A DNA stretch of 64,000 bases, taken from assembly GCF_023897065.1 (NCBI RefSeq), contig NZ_JAMHIV010000010.1, positions 170,868 through 234,867 on the forward strand. The letters run 5' to 3'. The notes under the pieces were generated by a model, which searched no databases, was not told the DNA's origin, and saw only the letters and a list, made by a program, of their open reading frames with translations. The position numbers and the translations under genes were made by a program. This document shows, one piece after another, positions 49,699 to 58,928 of the stretch (position 1 is its first letter; every line of letters starts with the position of its first letter). The stretch is from Crossiella sp. SN42. GTDB taxonomy: Bacteria; Actinomycetota; Actinomycetes; Mycobacteriales; Pseudonocardiaceae.

Positions 49699-51687
49699 AT
49701 GACCAGACTGATCAGCATCCTTGCCGCGTCAGCAGTGGCCTTCGCCGCCGTGGTGACACCGGCCGCGGCGGCCGCGCCCTCGACCACCGTCCGGCCCGAT
49801 CCGACCTACCAGCAGCAGCCGTTCCAGGGCTGGGGCACCAGCCTGATCTGGTTCGCCAACGCCACCGGCGGCTACCCCGCGGAGATCCGCGAGCGGCTGG
49901 CCGACCTGCTCTTCGGCGAGCAGGGCCTGCGGCTGAACATGGCGCGCTACAACATCGGCGGCGGCAACGCCCCCGACGTGCCGCCCTACCTCCGCGCCGG
50001 CGCGGCCGTGCCCGGCTGGTGGCGGGCGCCCGCGGGCACCACGCGCAAGGACACCGACTGGTGGCGGCCGGGCGACCCGCGCCTGTTCGACCCCTCGGCT
50101 GACCCCCGGCAGCGCTGGTGGGTGGACCGGATCAAGTCGAAGGTCACCCACTGGGAGGCCTTCAGCAACTCCCCGCCCTGGTTCCAGACCGTCAGCGGCT
50201 ACGTCTCCGGCGGCTTCGACCCGAACACCGACCAGCTGCGCGCGGACCGGATCGAGGACTTCGCCGCCTACCTGACCCAGGCGATGGTCGAGCTGGAACG
50301 CGCGCACGGCATCCGGTTCGGCACCCTGGACCCGTTCAACGAGCCCAACACCCCGTACTGGCGCACCACGCTGGGCCCCGACGGCAACCCGACCGGCGGC
50401 CGCCAGGAGGGCGCGCACATGGGACCGGCCTTGCAGGCCAAGGTCATCCCGCCGGTGGCCGCGGCACTGCGGGCGAAGTCGTTGCGGGCGGCGGTCTCCG
50501 CGCCGGATGAGACCAACCCCGGCATCTTCGCCGAGAACTGGGCTGGCTACCCGGCCGAGGTGCGCGCCAAGGTGGGGCAGCTGAACGTGCACACCTACGG
50601 CACCGGCCGCCGCACCTCGGCCAGGGACATCGCCAAGGGCGCGGACAAGCCGCTGTGGATGAGCGAGGTGGACGGCTCCTGGGGATCGGGGCAGAGCTTC
50701 ACCAGCATGGACCCCGGCCTGGGCATCGCCGAGCGGGTGATCGACGACCTGCGCGAGCTGGAGCCGCGCAGCTGGCAGCTCTGGCAGGCGATCGAGGACT
50801 ACGACAACATGAAGCCCGGCGGCGAGTCACCGGCCGGCATGAACTGGGGCGTGGTGCAGATCCCGTTCAACTGCGGGCCCAAGGACACCCTGGCCACCTG
50901 CGCGCCCCGGGTGAACACCAAGTTCCACACCCTGCGCAACTTCACCCACCACATCAGGCCCGGCGACCGGCTGGTCGCGGTGGACACCACCACCGACGTG
51001 GCCGCGGTGCGTGGGCCCGGCGCGGAGCTGACCTCCGTGGTGCACCTGAACAAGACCGACCAGCCGCAGGACGTGACCCTGGACCTGTCCCGGTTCGCCT
51101 CGGTGTCGCCATACGCCAGCGTACGGCCGGTGGTCACCGACGCACGCGGCGCGCTGGTCGAAGGGTCCGCGGTGCGGGTGCGCGGGGGCAAGGCCACGCT
51201 GACCGTGCCGGCCCGCTCGGTCACCACCTTCCAGGTGCGCGGGGTGAGCGGGGTGCGCGGTGAGGCCGCGCTGGGCGGCGACTACCGGCTGACCGGCGCG
51301 CAGAGTGGCAAGTCGCTCGCACCCGCGGGCACGGACCTGGTGCAGCGCACCACCGACCCGGCGGCCAAGGACCAGGTGTGGCGGCTGGAGCGCAAGTCCG
51401 GCGGCTACGGCAACCGGGCCCAGTTCGCGGTGGTCAACGCCGCCACCGGGCAGCGACTGGCCGCGGCCGGGGGCACGGTGGTGCTGCGGCCCGGCGCGGC
51501 CGATGGCCCGGAGGCCAGGTGGATCCCGTCCTCCACCGGCGACGGCAGCTGGACCTTCGTCAACGTGGGCACCGGCGCGGTGCTCGACGTGACCGGCGAG
51601 TCCCAGGCCGACGGCGCGCGGATCGGCCTGTACCAGCCGACCTCCAAAGACAACCAGCGCTGGACGGCTGTCAGGCAGTCGAAATGA
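49699..51687 (+). CDS. secreted GH30 endo-beta-1,6-galactanase-like enzyme with ricin-type CBM13
   Basis: Exported enzyme of 662 residues. Signal peptide 1-25. GH30 catalytic region: QGWGTSLIWFANATGGYP, LRLNMARYNIGGGNAPDV, FSNSPPWFQTVSGYVSGG; acid/base Glu215 in DPFNEPN and nucleophile Glu323 in LWMSEVDGS. A beta-sandwich follows, then a C-terminal ricin-B/CBM13-type trefoil (about 530-662, RLTGAQSGKSLAPAG, WTFVNVGTGAVLDVTGES). The pattern matches actinomycete endo-beta-1,6-galactanases (GH30 subfamily 5), which act on arabinogalactan-protein side chains. Preceded by a LacI-type operator. A close paralogue lies at 60355. Confidence 0.85.
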   Translation: MTRLISILAASAVAFAAVVTPAAAAAPSTTVRPDPTYQQQPFQGWGTSLIWFANATGGYPAEIRERLADLLFGEQGLRLNMARYNIGGGNAPDVPPYLRAGAAVPGWWRAPAGTTRKDTDWWRPGDPRLFDPSADPRQRWWVDRIKSKVTHWEAFSNSPPWFQTVSGYVSGGFDPNTDQLRADRIEDFAAYLTQAMVELERAHGIRFGTLDPFNEPNTPYWRTTLGPDGNPTGGRQEGAHMGPALQAKVIPPVAAALRAKSLRAAVSAPDETNPGIFAENWAGYPAEVRAKVGQLNVHTYGTGRRTSARDIAKGADKPLWMSEVDGSWGSGQSFTSMDPGLGIAERVIDDLRELEPRSWQLWQAIEDYDNMKPGGESPAGMNWGVVQIPFNCGPKDTLATCAPRVNTKFHTLRNFTHHIRPGDRLVAVDTTTDVAAVRGPGAELTSVVHLNKTDQPQDVTLDLSRFASVSPYASVRPVVTDARGALVEGSAVRVRGGKATLTVPARSVTTFQVRGVSGVRGEAALGGDYRLTGAQSGKSLAPAGTDLVQRTTDPAAKDQVWRLERKSGGYGNRAQFAVVNAATGQRLAAAGGTVVLRPGAADGPEARWIPSSTGDGSWTFVNVGTGAVLDVTGESQADGARIGLYQPTSKDNQRWTAVRQSK

Positions 51688-51690
51688 ACC

Positions 51691-51709
51691 GTCGAATTCC
51701 GCGTCGAAC
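51691..51709. promoter_or_regulatory. GTCGAA direct repeat (site F)
   Basis: GTCGAAT (51691-51697) and GTCGAAC (51703-51709), 12 bases apart, directly after the GH30 stop and about 100 bases before the GH115 start. A weaker LacI-like CGAAAACGCTTACG follows at 51761-51774. Confidence 0.4.
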
Positions 51710-51805
51710 TCCTTTTCCGGCGCGGAGTGCTTGACCTGGCGAAACTTGCGCCCATACGGTCGAAAACGCTTACGCCCGGGGATTTCCTGACTGCGAGGTA
51801 GCAGC

Positions 51806-54800
51806 ATGCGGTATCGGCCGAGGTCTTCGCGGGTTCTCCGGGCGCGGCCCGCGCTCTGGCTGGCGGCAGCCGTGCTCGTGCTGCCGCTGGCCCAACCGGT
51901 ACCGGGCGCGCAGGCCCAGGAGCCGGGTGACGGCTACCTCAGCCACACTCCGGTGCGCGACGGGTTCACCCTCGCCGCGGCGGGCCGGGCCGCGCCGCTG
52001 GTGGTCAGCGCGGCCGACCACCCCGGCGTGGTCCGGGTGGTCGGTGACCTGCGCGAGGACGTCGGCCGGGTCACCGGGGTCAAACCGGCCGTGTCGGTGG
52101 ACCAGGTGCCGCGGCAGAGCCAGGTCGTGCTGATCGGCACCATCGGCAAGAGCCCGCTGATCGACGGCCTGGTCGCCGCCGGGAAGCTGGACGTCAGCGG
52201 CATCGCCGGGAAGTGGGAGACCTCGCTGCAACAGGTGGTGGCCAACCCACTGCCCACAGTGGACAGAGCGCTGGTGATCGCGGGCAGCGACCAGCGCGGC
52301 ACCATCTACGGCGTCTACGACGTGTCCAAGCGGATCGGCGTCTCGCCCTGGCACTGGTGGAACGACGTGCCCGCCCGGCAGCACAGCGCGCTGTACGTGC
52401 GGCCGGGCAGGCACAGCCAGGGCACGCCCGCGGTGCGCTACCGCGGCTTCTTCGTCAACGACGAGGACCCGCAGACCGGGACCTGGGCGCCGGGACAGTT
52501 CGGACCGGGCAAGGCCCCCGGCCACCCCAACGGGCTCAACAGCCGGTACTACGAGAAGGTCTTCGAAGTGATGCTGCGGCTGAAGGCCAACTACCTGTGG
52601 CCCGCGGTCTGGGGCCGGGCCTTCGCCGAGGACGACCCGGCCAACCACGCCACCGCGACCCGCTACGGCGTGGTCATGGGCAGCTCGCACGAGGCGCCGA
52701 TGATGCGCGGCATCGAGGAGTGGAACCGGAACCCGCGCGCGCACGGCGGCACCGGCGAGTGGAGCTTCGTGCGCAACCCCGAGGCGGTCAAGGCGTACTG
52801 GCGGGAAGGCATCCGCCGCATGCGCGCCCAGGACTTCGAGGGCGTGGTCACCCTGGGCATGCGCGGCAACGGCGACACCAAGCTGCCCGACGGCGACGCG
52901 ATCGAGCTGATGGAGAAGATCATCGCCACCCAGCGGCAGATCCTCACCGAGGAGGCGGGCCGCCCGGTCACCGAGGTGCCGCAGGTCTGGACCCTCTACA
53001 AGGAGGTCCAGCGCTACTGGGACAAGGGTCTGCGCGCACCCGAGGACGTCACCGTGGTCTTCGCCGACGACAACTGGGGCAACATGCGCAAGCTGCCCCA
53101 GCAGAACCTGCCGCCGCACGCCGGGGGCTACGGCCTGTACTACCACTTCGACTACGTGGGCGGCAGCCGCAACTACAAGTGGGCGGACACGGTCAACCTG
53201 GCCAGCACCTGGGAGCAGCTGCGCACCTCGCACACCTACGGGGTGGACCGGCTCTGGGTGGCCAACGTCGGCGACCTGAAGAACATGGAGCGGCCGACCC
53301 AGTTCTTCCTCGACTACGCCTGGAACCCGGCCGCGCTGACCGCCGACCGGATCGACGACTGGGAGCGGGAGTTCGCGGCGCAGAACTTCGGCGCCGCCGC
53401 GGCCCCGGCGGTGGCCGGGCTGCTGCACACCTACGGGCAGCTGCAAGCCCGCCGCAAACCCGAGTCCACCAACCGGAAGATGACCCGCACCGCCACCGGC
53501 GCGGTCAGCACCGACGACACCACCACGCCGTTCAGCATCGAGAACTACGCGGAGCTGGAACGGGTCACCGCCGAGTGGCAGTCACTGGCCGCCAGGGCCG
53601 AGTCGGTCCGGGCCACCCTGCCACGCGCCGACCAGGACGCCTACTACCAGCTCGTCTTTTACCCGATCAAGGCCACCGCGAACCTCTACGCGTTGCGCCA
53701 GGCGCAGTTCCTCAACCGCCGGTACTGGACCCAGGGCCGCGCGGCCGCCAACGACCTGGCCGACCTGGCCGCGGCCCGGCTGGCCGAGGACAAGGCCATG
53801 TCGGAGTACTACAACACCACCCTGGCCGGCGGGAAGTGGCGCGGCTGGCAGACCGAGACCAAGTTCGGCTACGGGGACAAGGAGCGCTACGGCAAGGACG
53901 CCAGCTGGCAGTCCCCGCCCGCGCCGGATGAGATCTACCCCAAGCCGCAACGGGTCTCCGTGCCGGCCGCGGCCGAGCTGGGTGTGGCGATCGCGGGTTC
54001 GCGGGACTGGTGGCCGAACTCGGCCGCCACGCCGGTGCTGCCCGCGTTCAGCCCGCACCAGACCCAGCCGGAGCAGCACATCGAGCTGTTCAACCGGGGC
54101 GCCACCGCCTTTGACTACCGCATCAGCACCTCGGTGCCGTGGCTGACCGCGACCCCGGCCGAGGGCACCGTCGGCAAGCAGGTGCGGGCCACGATCCGGG
54201 TGGACTGGTCCAAGGCGCCGTGGGGGACCTTCCGGGTGCCGATCACGGTGACCGGGGCCGGGCGCACCGTCACGGTCGAGGCCGTGCTGGACAACCCGGC
54301 AGGCCCAGCGCCCGCTCCCGGCTTCGTTGAGGCCAACGGATACGTCTCGATGGAGGCGGAGCACCACTCGGCGGCCGTGGGCGGCAACGGCGTGTCCTGG
54401 CTGCGGGTGCCCGACCTCGGCCGCACCGGTTCGGGCATGACCCCGGACCCGCCCACCGCGGCCACCCAGACCCCCGGCGCCGGGCCCCGGCTGGAGTACC
54501 GGATCAACCTGCGCGCCGCGGGACCGGTCACCGTGTGGTCCTACCTCTCACCGCGGAACAACGTCCTGTACGGCAACGGGATCCGGTACGCGGTCTCCAT
54601 CGACGACCAGCCCGCGAAGATCGTGAACACCACCGCGGGTGTGGACGACACGACCATGAACGCGTTGTGGGGCCTGCACACCGCCGACGGGGTCAACCGC
54701 AGCGCGACCACGTTCACCGTGGACAAGCCGGGCGCGCACACGGTCAAGTTCTGGATGGTGGACCCGACCGTGGTGGTGCAGAAGCTGGTGGTGGACACCG

Positions 54801-54871
54801 GCGGGCTGGCCGAGAGCTACCTCGGGCCGCCGGAGAGCCACCGCGTCAGGTCCTCGGGTTCACCTCGCTAG
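51806..54871 (+). CDS. secreted GH115 alpha-glucuronidase
   Basis: Exported enzyme of 1021 residues. Signal peptide to about residue 38 (GAQAQEPG). The GH115 pattern is strong: GSDQRGTIYGVYDVSKRIGVSPWHWWNDVPARQ, YRGFFVNDEDPQTG, KANYLWPAVWGRAF, GVVMGSSHEAPMMRGIEEW, VTLGMRGNGD, FADDNWGNMRKLP, YYHFDYVGGSRNYKW. The C-terminal domain (about 840-1021) is a beta-sandwich as in other long members. GAGGT stands six bases before ATG 51806. GH115 enzymes remove 4-O-methyl-glucuronate from xylan; in this setting arabinogalactan GlcA is an alternative. The last residues (RSSGSPR) run into an IS-footprint-like sequence. Confidence 0.94.
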   Translation: MRYRPRSSRVLRARPALWLAAAVLVLPLAQPVPGAQAQEPGDGYLSHTPVRDGFTLAAAGRAAPLVVSAADHPGVVRVVGDLREDVGRVTGVKPAVSVDQVPRQSQVVLIGTIGKSPLIDGLVAAGKLDVSGIAGKWETSLQQVVANPLPTVDRALVIAGSDQRGTIYGVYDVSKRIGVSPWHWWNDVPARQHSALYVRPGRHSQGTPAVRYRGFFVNDEDPQTGTWAPGQFGPGKAPGHPNGLNSRYYEKVFEVMLRLKANYLWPAVWGRAFAEDDPANHATATRYGVVMGSSHEAPMMRGIEEWNRNPRAHGGTGEWSFVRNPEAVKAYWREGIRRMRAQDFEGVVTLGMRGNGDTKLPDGDAIELMEKIIATQRQILTEEAGRPVTEVPQVWTLYKEVQRYWDKGLRAPEDVTVVFADDNWGNMRKLPQQNLPPHAGGYGLYYHFDYVGGSRNYKWADTVNLASTWEQLRTSHTYGVDRLWVANVGDLKNMERPTQFFLDYAWNPAALTADRIDDWEREFAAQNFGAAAAPAVAGLLHTYGQLQARRKPESTNRKMTRTATGAVSTDDTTTPFSIENYAELERVTAEWQSLAARAESVRATLPRADQDAYYQLVFYPIKATANLYALRQAQFLNRRYWTQGRAAANDLADLAAARLAEDKAMSEYYNTTLAGGKWRGWQTETKFGYGDKERYGKDASWQSPPAPDEIYPKPQRVSVPAAAELGVAIAGSRDWWPNSAATPVLPAFSPHQTQPEQHIELFNRGATAFDYRISTSVPWLTATPAEGTVGKQVRATIRVDWSKAPWGTFRVPITVTGAGRTVTVEAVLDNPAGPAPAPGFVEANGYVSMEAEHHSAAVGGNGVSWLRVPDLGRTGSGMTPDPPTAATQTPGAGPRLEYRINLRAAGPVTVWSYLSPRNNVLYGNGIRYAVSIDDQPAKIVNTTAGVDDTTMNALWGLHTADGVNRSATTFTVDKPGAHTVKFWMVDPTVVVQKLVVDTGGLAESYLGPPESHRVRSSGSPR

Positions 54872-54883
54872 GACACGACCTAG
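54868..54883. other. possible IS/MITE excision footprint
   Basis: CTAGGACACGACCTAG: CTAG, eight bases GACACGAC, CTAG. The inner part matches the end of the IS remnants (GGACACGACC at about 26919) and CTAG matches the MITE target site. The GH115 stop TAG is in the left CTAG. Confidence 0.45.
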
Positions 54884-54917
54884 CACGGGTTCTTCTTCGA
54901 CTCACGGGACGGTTGCG

Positions 54918-57900
54918 ATGTCGTTGCGGCGACGGACAAGGCAGTGGTGGGCTCTGCTCCTCGGCGGTGTGGTCGCCGTGGGGCTGTGCGGCGCGCCGGT
55001 GGCGGCGCAAGCCGAGCCGGGCGAACAGGTCCGGCCGGTCGACCGGGCGGTGGACTTCACCGAGGGCTGGCGCTTCGCCCTGGTCAACACCACCGGCGAG
55101 GAGGCTCCGCAGCCGGACCCGCGCAGTCCACTGTGGACTGATGTGCGGCTGCCGCACGACTGGAGCATCGGGCTCAACCCGGTGCAGAACGCGCACACCA
55201 CCGCCGGCACCGCCTTCCTGCCCGGCGGACTGGGCTGGTACCGCAAGACCTTCACCCTGCCACCCTCGGTCGCGGGCAAGAAGGTGGCCATCGAGTTCGA
55301 CGGCGTCTACATGGACGCCGAGGTCTACCTCAACGGCAAGCTGATCGGCCGCCACCCCTACGGCTACACCGGCTTCGCCCTCGACCTCACCCCGCACGCC
55401 CACACCAACGGCACCCCGGATGTGCTCAGCGTCCGGGCCCGCAACCAGATCCCCAGCAGCCGCTGGTACTCCGGTAGCGGCATCTACCGCGACGTCCGCC
55501 TCATCGTCACCGACCCGGTGCACGTCACCCGCCACGGCGTCACCGTGACCACCCCCGACCTGGCCAACACCATCGGCTCCGGCTTCGCCACCATGCGCGT
55601 GCAGACCAGCGCCGTGAGCGAGAATTCCCCGGTTCAGGCCGACATCGTCGCCACGGTCAAGGATGCCACCGGCAAGGTGGTGGGCCGGGGGAGCGCACCG
55701 GCCGACCTCGGCCCGGAGCCGGGCACCGCGAGCACCGAGGTGCGGATCGAGCAGCCGGTGCTGTGGTCGACCGAGCGGCCACATCTGTACACAGTGGACA
55801 CCGAGGTCGTGGTAGCTGGCAAAGTGGTGGACCGGGTCTCCACCCGCACCGGCGTCCGGTACTTCGCCTTCGACCCGGACAACGGTTTCTCGCTCAACGG
55901 CAAGGAGACCAAGCTCAAGGGCGTCAACCTGCACCACGACCTGGGCGCCCTTGGTTCCGCGATCAGCAAGGACGCGATCGTCCGGCAGTTGCAGATCATG
56001 AAGAGCATGGGCGTCAACGCCGTGCGCACCTCGCACAACCCGCCCGCACCGGAGTTCACCCAGGCCTGCGAGGAAATGGGTCTGCTGTTGCAGATCGAGG
56101 CATTCGACACCTGGCGCACCCCCAAGACCCCGTACGACTACGGCCGCTTCTTCGACGCGCACAGCAGCGCCGACATCCGCGAGATGGTGCACGCGGCCAA
56201 GAACTCCCCGTCTGTGGTGATGTGGTCCATCGGCAACGAGATCCACGACACCACGTTGCCGATCGGCATCCCGATCGCCCAACGACTCATCGCGGACGTG
56301 CGCGCGGTCGACCCCACCCGGCCGATCGTGATGGGGTCGAACAAGTACCACCGGGTGCCCACGGCTGGCTCCCCGCAGGACGAGATCCTGAAACTGCTCG
56401 ACGGCCTGGGCCTGAACTACAACACCGCGGCTTCCACCGACGCCCTGCACGCCCGCTACCCGACCAAGTTCTTCTTCGAGAGCGAGTCCTCTTCTTCGAC
56501 CTCCACCCGCGGCTACTACCAGGACCCCGACCAGCTCAACACCGGGGAGAACTACACGCCGGGACGCCGGAACACCTCGTCCTACGACAACAACCTGGAG
56601 TACTGGACCTACAGCGGTGAGTACGGGCTGAAGAAGGACCGGGACCGCAAGTGGTTCGGCGGGCAGTTCCTGTGGACCGGCATCGACTACCTCGGCGAGC
56701 CCACGCCGTATGACGTGTTCCCGGTGAAGGCCTCGTTCTTCGGCGCGGTGGACACCGCCGGGTTCGCCAAGGACTTCTACCACCTCTTCCGCAGCCAGTG
56801 GACCACCGAACCGATGGTCCACCTGCTGCCGATGAACTGGACCGACCACAAACCCGGCGACCAGGTCTCGGTGTGGGCCTACAGCAACGCCGACACCGTG
56901 GAGCTGTTCCTCAACGGCAAGTCCTTGGGAGAACGCAAGTTCGACACCAAGACCACCACCAGCGGCACCTCCTACCTGGAGACCACCGAGGCCACCGGGG
57001 ACGACAAGACCGTCACCTCCGGCCGGTTCCCTGGCAGCTACACCAGCCCCAACGGCAGCGCGGGCAAGCTCCACCTGACCTGGACGGTGCCGTTCCAGCC
57101 CGGACAGCTGGTCGCGGTCGCCAAGCGCGGCGGCACCGAGGTTGCCAGGGATGAGCTCCGCACCGCGGGCGCACCGCATGCGATCAAGCTGACCCCGGAC
57201 CGCAAGACGACCAAGGCCGATGGCAAGTCGCACACCTTCGTCACCGCCGAGGTCGTCGACCGGGCCGGGGTGGTCGTGCCGGGCGCGGACAACCTGATCT
57301 CCTTCCGGGTCAACGGCGGCAGCCTGGCCGGGCTGGACAACGGCCGTCAGGAGAGCGCGGAGAACTACCAGTCGAACTCGCGCACCGCGTTCAACGGCAA
57401 GGCACTGGCCATCGTCCGATCCGGCCGCGGCACACCGGGCGTGGCCGTCACCGCGAGCGCGCCGGGCCTGCGGGCCGGGATCGCGATCGTCCCGGCCACC
57501 GGCGGCCGCCAAGGAACCGCGGTGCCCGAACCGCCGGCCACACCAGCGGAGGCCCCGGTCGCTGCGGCGGATGCGAGCTACTCGGGCGCGGCGGACACGG
57601 TGCCGGCCGCGATGCTCGACGGCAACCCGGCCACCGCCTGGTCCAACCACTACCGCAAGCGCGCCACCGCCCTGCTGCCCGAGGTGAGCCGGGCGCACCC
57701 GGCGGCCTGGGTGTCGGTGTCCGGAGTGGACGCCGGGCCGGTCGGCTCGGTGGCGGCCTCGTTCGTCACCGACACCGCGCACGCGTTGCCCGCGAGCATC
57801 GGGGTGTCCTACTGGGACGGACGAGCGTTTGTCCCGGTGCGCGATCCGAAGATCACCTGGGCCACTGAGTCCGGCCAGCCGACCAGGATCACCTTCGACC

Positions 57901-57998
57901 CGGTGCGCACCAGCCGCATCCGGCTGGACCTGACCAGCCGCGCACCGGGCACCGCGCACGGCTTCCTGCGGATCGCGGAGCTCGCCGTCGAACGCTGA
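54918..57998 (+). CDS. secreted GH2 beta-galactosidase-like enzyme, long form
   Basis: Exported GH2 enzyme of 1026 residues. Signal peptide 1-32. N-terminal jelly roll (WTDVRLPHDWSIGLNP, GLGWYRKTFTLP, VYMDAEVYLNGKLIGRHPYGYTGF); barrel with acid/base Glu441 in WSIGNEIHD and nucleophile Glu521 in KFFFESESS. Then a DUF4982-like domain (VELFLNGKSLGERKF), an invasin/Big-1-like domain (about 755-860, KTTKADGKSHTFVTAEVVDRAGVVVPGADN) and a C-terminal F5/8-type-C-like module (GNPATAWSNHYRKRATALLP). Ribosome site weak. Likely beta-galactosidase on galactan or arabinogalactan side chains; located 46 bases after GH115. Confidence 0.88.
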   Translation: MSLRRRTRQWWALLLGGVVAVGLCGAPVAAQAEPGEQVRPVDRAVDFTEGWRFALVNTTGEEAPQPDPRSPLWTDVRLPHDWSIGLNPVQNAHTTAGTAFLPGGLGWYRKTFTLPPSVAGKKVAIEFDGVYMDAEVYLNGKLIGRHPYGYTGFALDLTPHAHTNGTPDVLSVRARNQIPSSRWYSGSGIYRDVRLIVTDPVHVTRHGVTVTTPDLANTIGSGFATMRVQTSAVSENSPVQADIVATVKDATGKVVGRGSAPADLGPEPGTASTEVRIEQPVLWSTERPHLYTVDTEVVVAGKVVDRVSTRTGVRYFAFDPDNGFSLNGKETKLKGVNLHHDLGALGSAISKDAIVRQLQIMKSMGVNAVRTSHNPPAPEFTQACEEMGLLLQIEAFDTWRTPKTPYDYGRFFDAHSSADIREMVHAAKNSPSVVMWSIGNEIHDTTLPIGIPIAQRLIADVRAVDPTRPIVMGSNKYHRVPTAGSPQDEILKLLDGLGLNYNTAASTDALHARYPTKFFFESESSSSTSTRGYYQDPDQLNTGENYTPGRRNTSSYDNNLEYWTYSGEYGLKKDRDRKWFGGQFLWTGIDYLGEPTPYDVFPVKASFFGAVDTAGFAKDFYHLFRSQWTTEPMVHLLPMNWTDHKPGDQVSVWAYSNADTVELFLNGKSLGERKFDTKTTTSGTSYLETTEATGDDKTVTSGRFPGSYTSPNGSAGKLHLTWTVPFQPGQLVAVAKRGGTEVARDELRTAGAPHAIKLTPDRKTTKADGKSHTFVTAEVVDRAGVVVPGADNLISFRVNGGSLAGLDNGRQESAENYQSNSRTAFNGKALAIVRSGRGTPGVAVTASAPGLRAGIAIVPATGGRQGTAVPEPPATPAEAPVAAADASYSGAADTVPAAMLDGNPATAWSNHYRKRATALLPEVSRAHPAAWVSVSGVDAGPVGSVAASFVTDTAHALPASIGVSYWDGRAFVPVRDPKITWATESGQPTRITFDPVRTSRIRLDLTSRAPGTAHGFLRIAELAVER

Positions 57999-58007
57999 CC
58001 CCGAAGT

Positions 58008-58043
58008 GTCGAATCCGTCGTCGAATGTGCCGTCGATTCGACG
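58008..58043. promoter_or_regulatory. TCGATTCGA element with GTCGAAT repeats (site G)
   Basis: GTCGAAT at 58008 and 58020 (12 bases apart), then the perfect odd palindrome CGTCGATTCGACG (58031-58043) with core TCGATTCGA at 58033-58041. It lies 97-132 bases upstream of the GH16 start, just after the GH2 stop; the 141-base gap holds nothing else recognisable. Confidence 0.55.
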
Positions 58044-58139
58044 AAACCGTTGTGGCGCAACAGTTTGCCCTGGACAATTCGGCTCGCGATCCGGCACGCT
58101 GTCCCCAGTTTCGCCGCCGAAGCGAAGGGTGGCACCACC

Positions 58140-58928
58140 ATGCGCATCACCGCAGCCACACTGGCCCTGCTGGTCACGGCGAGCCTGGCCAGTCCAGGGC
58201 TCGGCCGGGCGGCGACCTGGGAGGACGTGGTCACGCCCAGCTCATTCGGCGGCTACGGCGCGCTGGAGTCGGAGTGGAACTACCGCTACCCCTGGGGTTC
58301 GGACCACAACGGCTCGGCGCGGATGTACGCCAGCGCCAGCGACCACAACCACGTCTCGCTCTCCGGTGGCGTGCTGACCCTGCGCGCCTCGCGGATCTCC
58401 TGGAACGAGGGCAACAGCTCCGCCTCCCCGCACCTGCCCATCCGGTACCACTCCGGCGCGATCCACGCCAAGGACCAGGTGCTGGTCACCGACCAGTTCC
58501 CCAACTACGAGGTCAGGGGCGAGTTCCAGGCCCCGTCAACCCGCGGGACCTGGCCGGCGTTCTGGCTGACCGGTGTGCGCAGCTGGCCGCCGGAGAGCGA
58601 CATCCTGGAGTTCAAGGGCGACAACCGCAACTGGTTCAACACCTTCCGCTCCGCCAGTGACGTCTCCACCACGACCGTCGGGGTGTCCTCGCCCGGCTCC
58701 TGGCACACTTACCGGGCCTGGATCACCAAGGTGAACGGCACCGACGTGGAGATCCACTACTACCTGGACGGGAAGTGGATCGCCAAGCACACCGGGCGGA
58801 ACTTCGTCGGCAAGCCGCTGTGGGTGATCCTCAACCTGCAGATGGAAGGCTCCTCGGGCAGTCCGGGACCGGGCGGGGACACGGTGTACCGCGCCCGCAA
58901 CGTCTACATCGGACGGACCAGGGCATGA
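58140..58928 (+). CDS. secreted GH16-family endo-glycosidase
   Basis: Exported protein of 262 residues. Signal peptide 1-24 (LGRAATWED). The GH16 catalytic motif ExDxxE is present as ESDILEFKGD in WPAFWLTGVRSWPPESDILEFKG, and concave-face aromatics (FPNYEVRGEFQAP, YYLDGKWIAKH) are typical. There is no binding module. Start ATG 58140 follows AAGGGTGG. GH16 substrates include beta-1,3-galactans, laminarin and agars; with GH30, GH2 and a BNR_4 protein around it, endo-beta-1,3-galactanase is an attractive guess. Stop overlaps the next start (ATGA). Confidence 0.87.
   Translation: MRITAATLALLVTASLASPGLGRAATWEDVVTPSSFGGYGALESEWNYRYPWGSDHNGSARMYASASDHNHVSLSGGVLTLRASRISWNEGNSSASPHLPIRYHSGAIHAKDQVLVTDQFPNYEVRGEFQAPSTRGTWPAFWLTGVRSWPPESDILEFKGDNRNWFNTFRSASDVSTTTVGVSSPGSWHTYRAWITKVNGTDVEIHYYLDGKWIAKHTGRNFVGKPLWVILNLQMEGSSGSPGPGGDTVYRARNVYIGRTRA

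Noticed and set aside
51761..51774. CGAAAACGCTTACG before GH115 as a LacI operator
   Set aside because: Half of the shape fits, but the arms do not match; noted only within the site-F entry.
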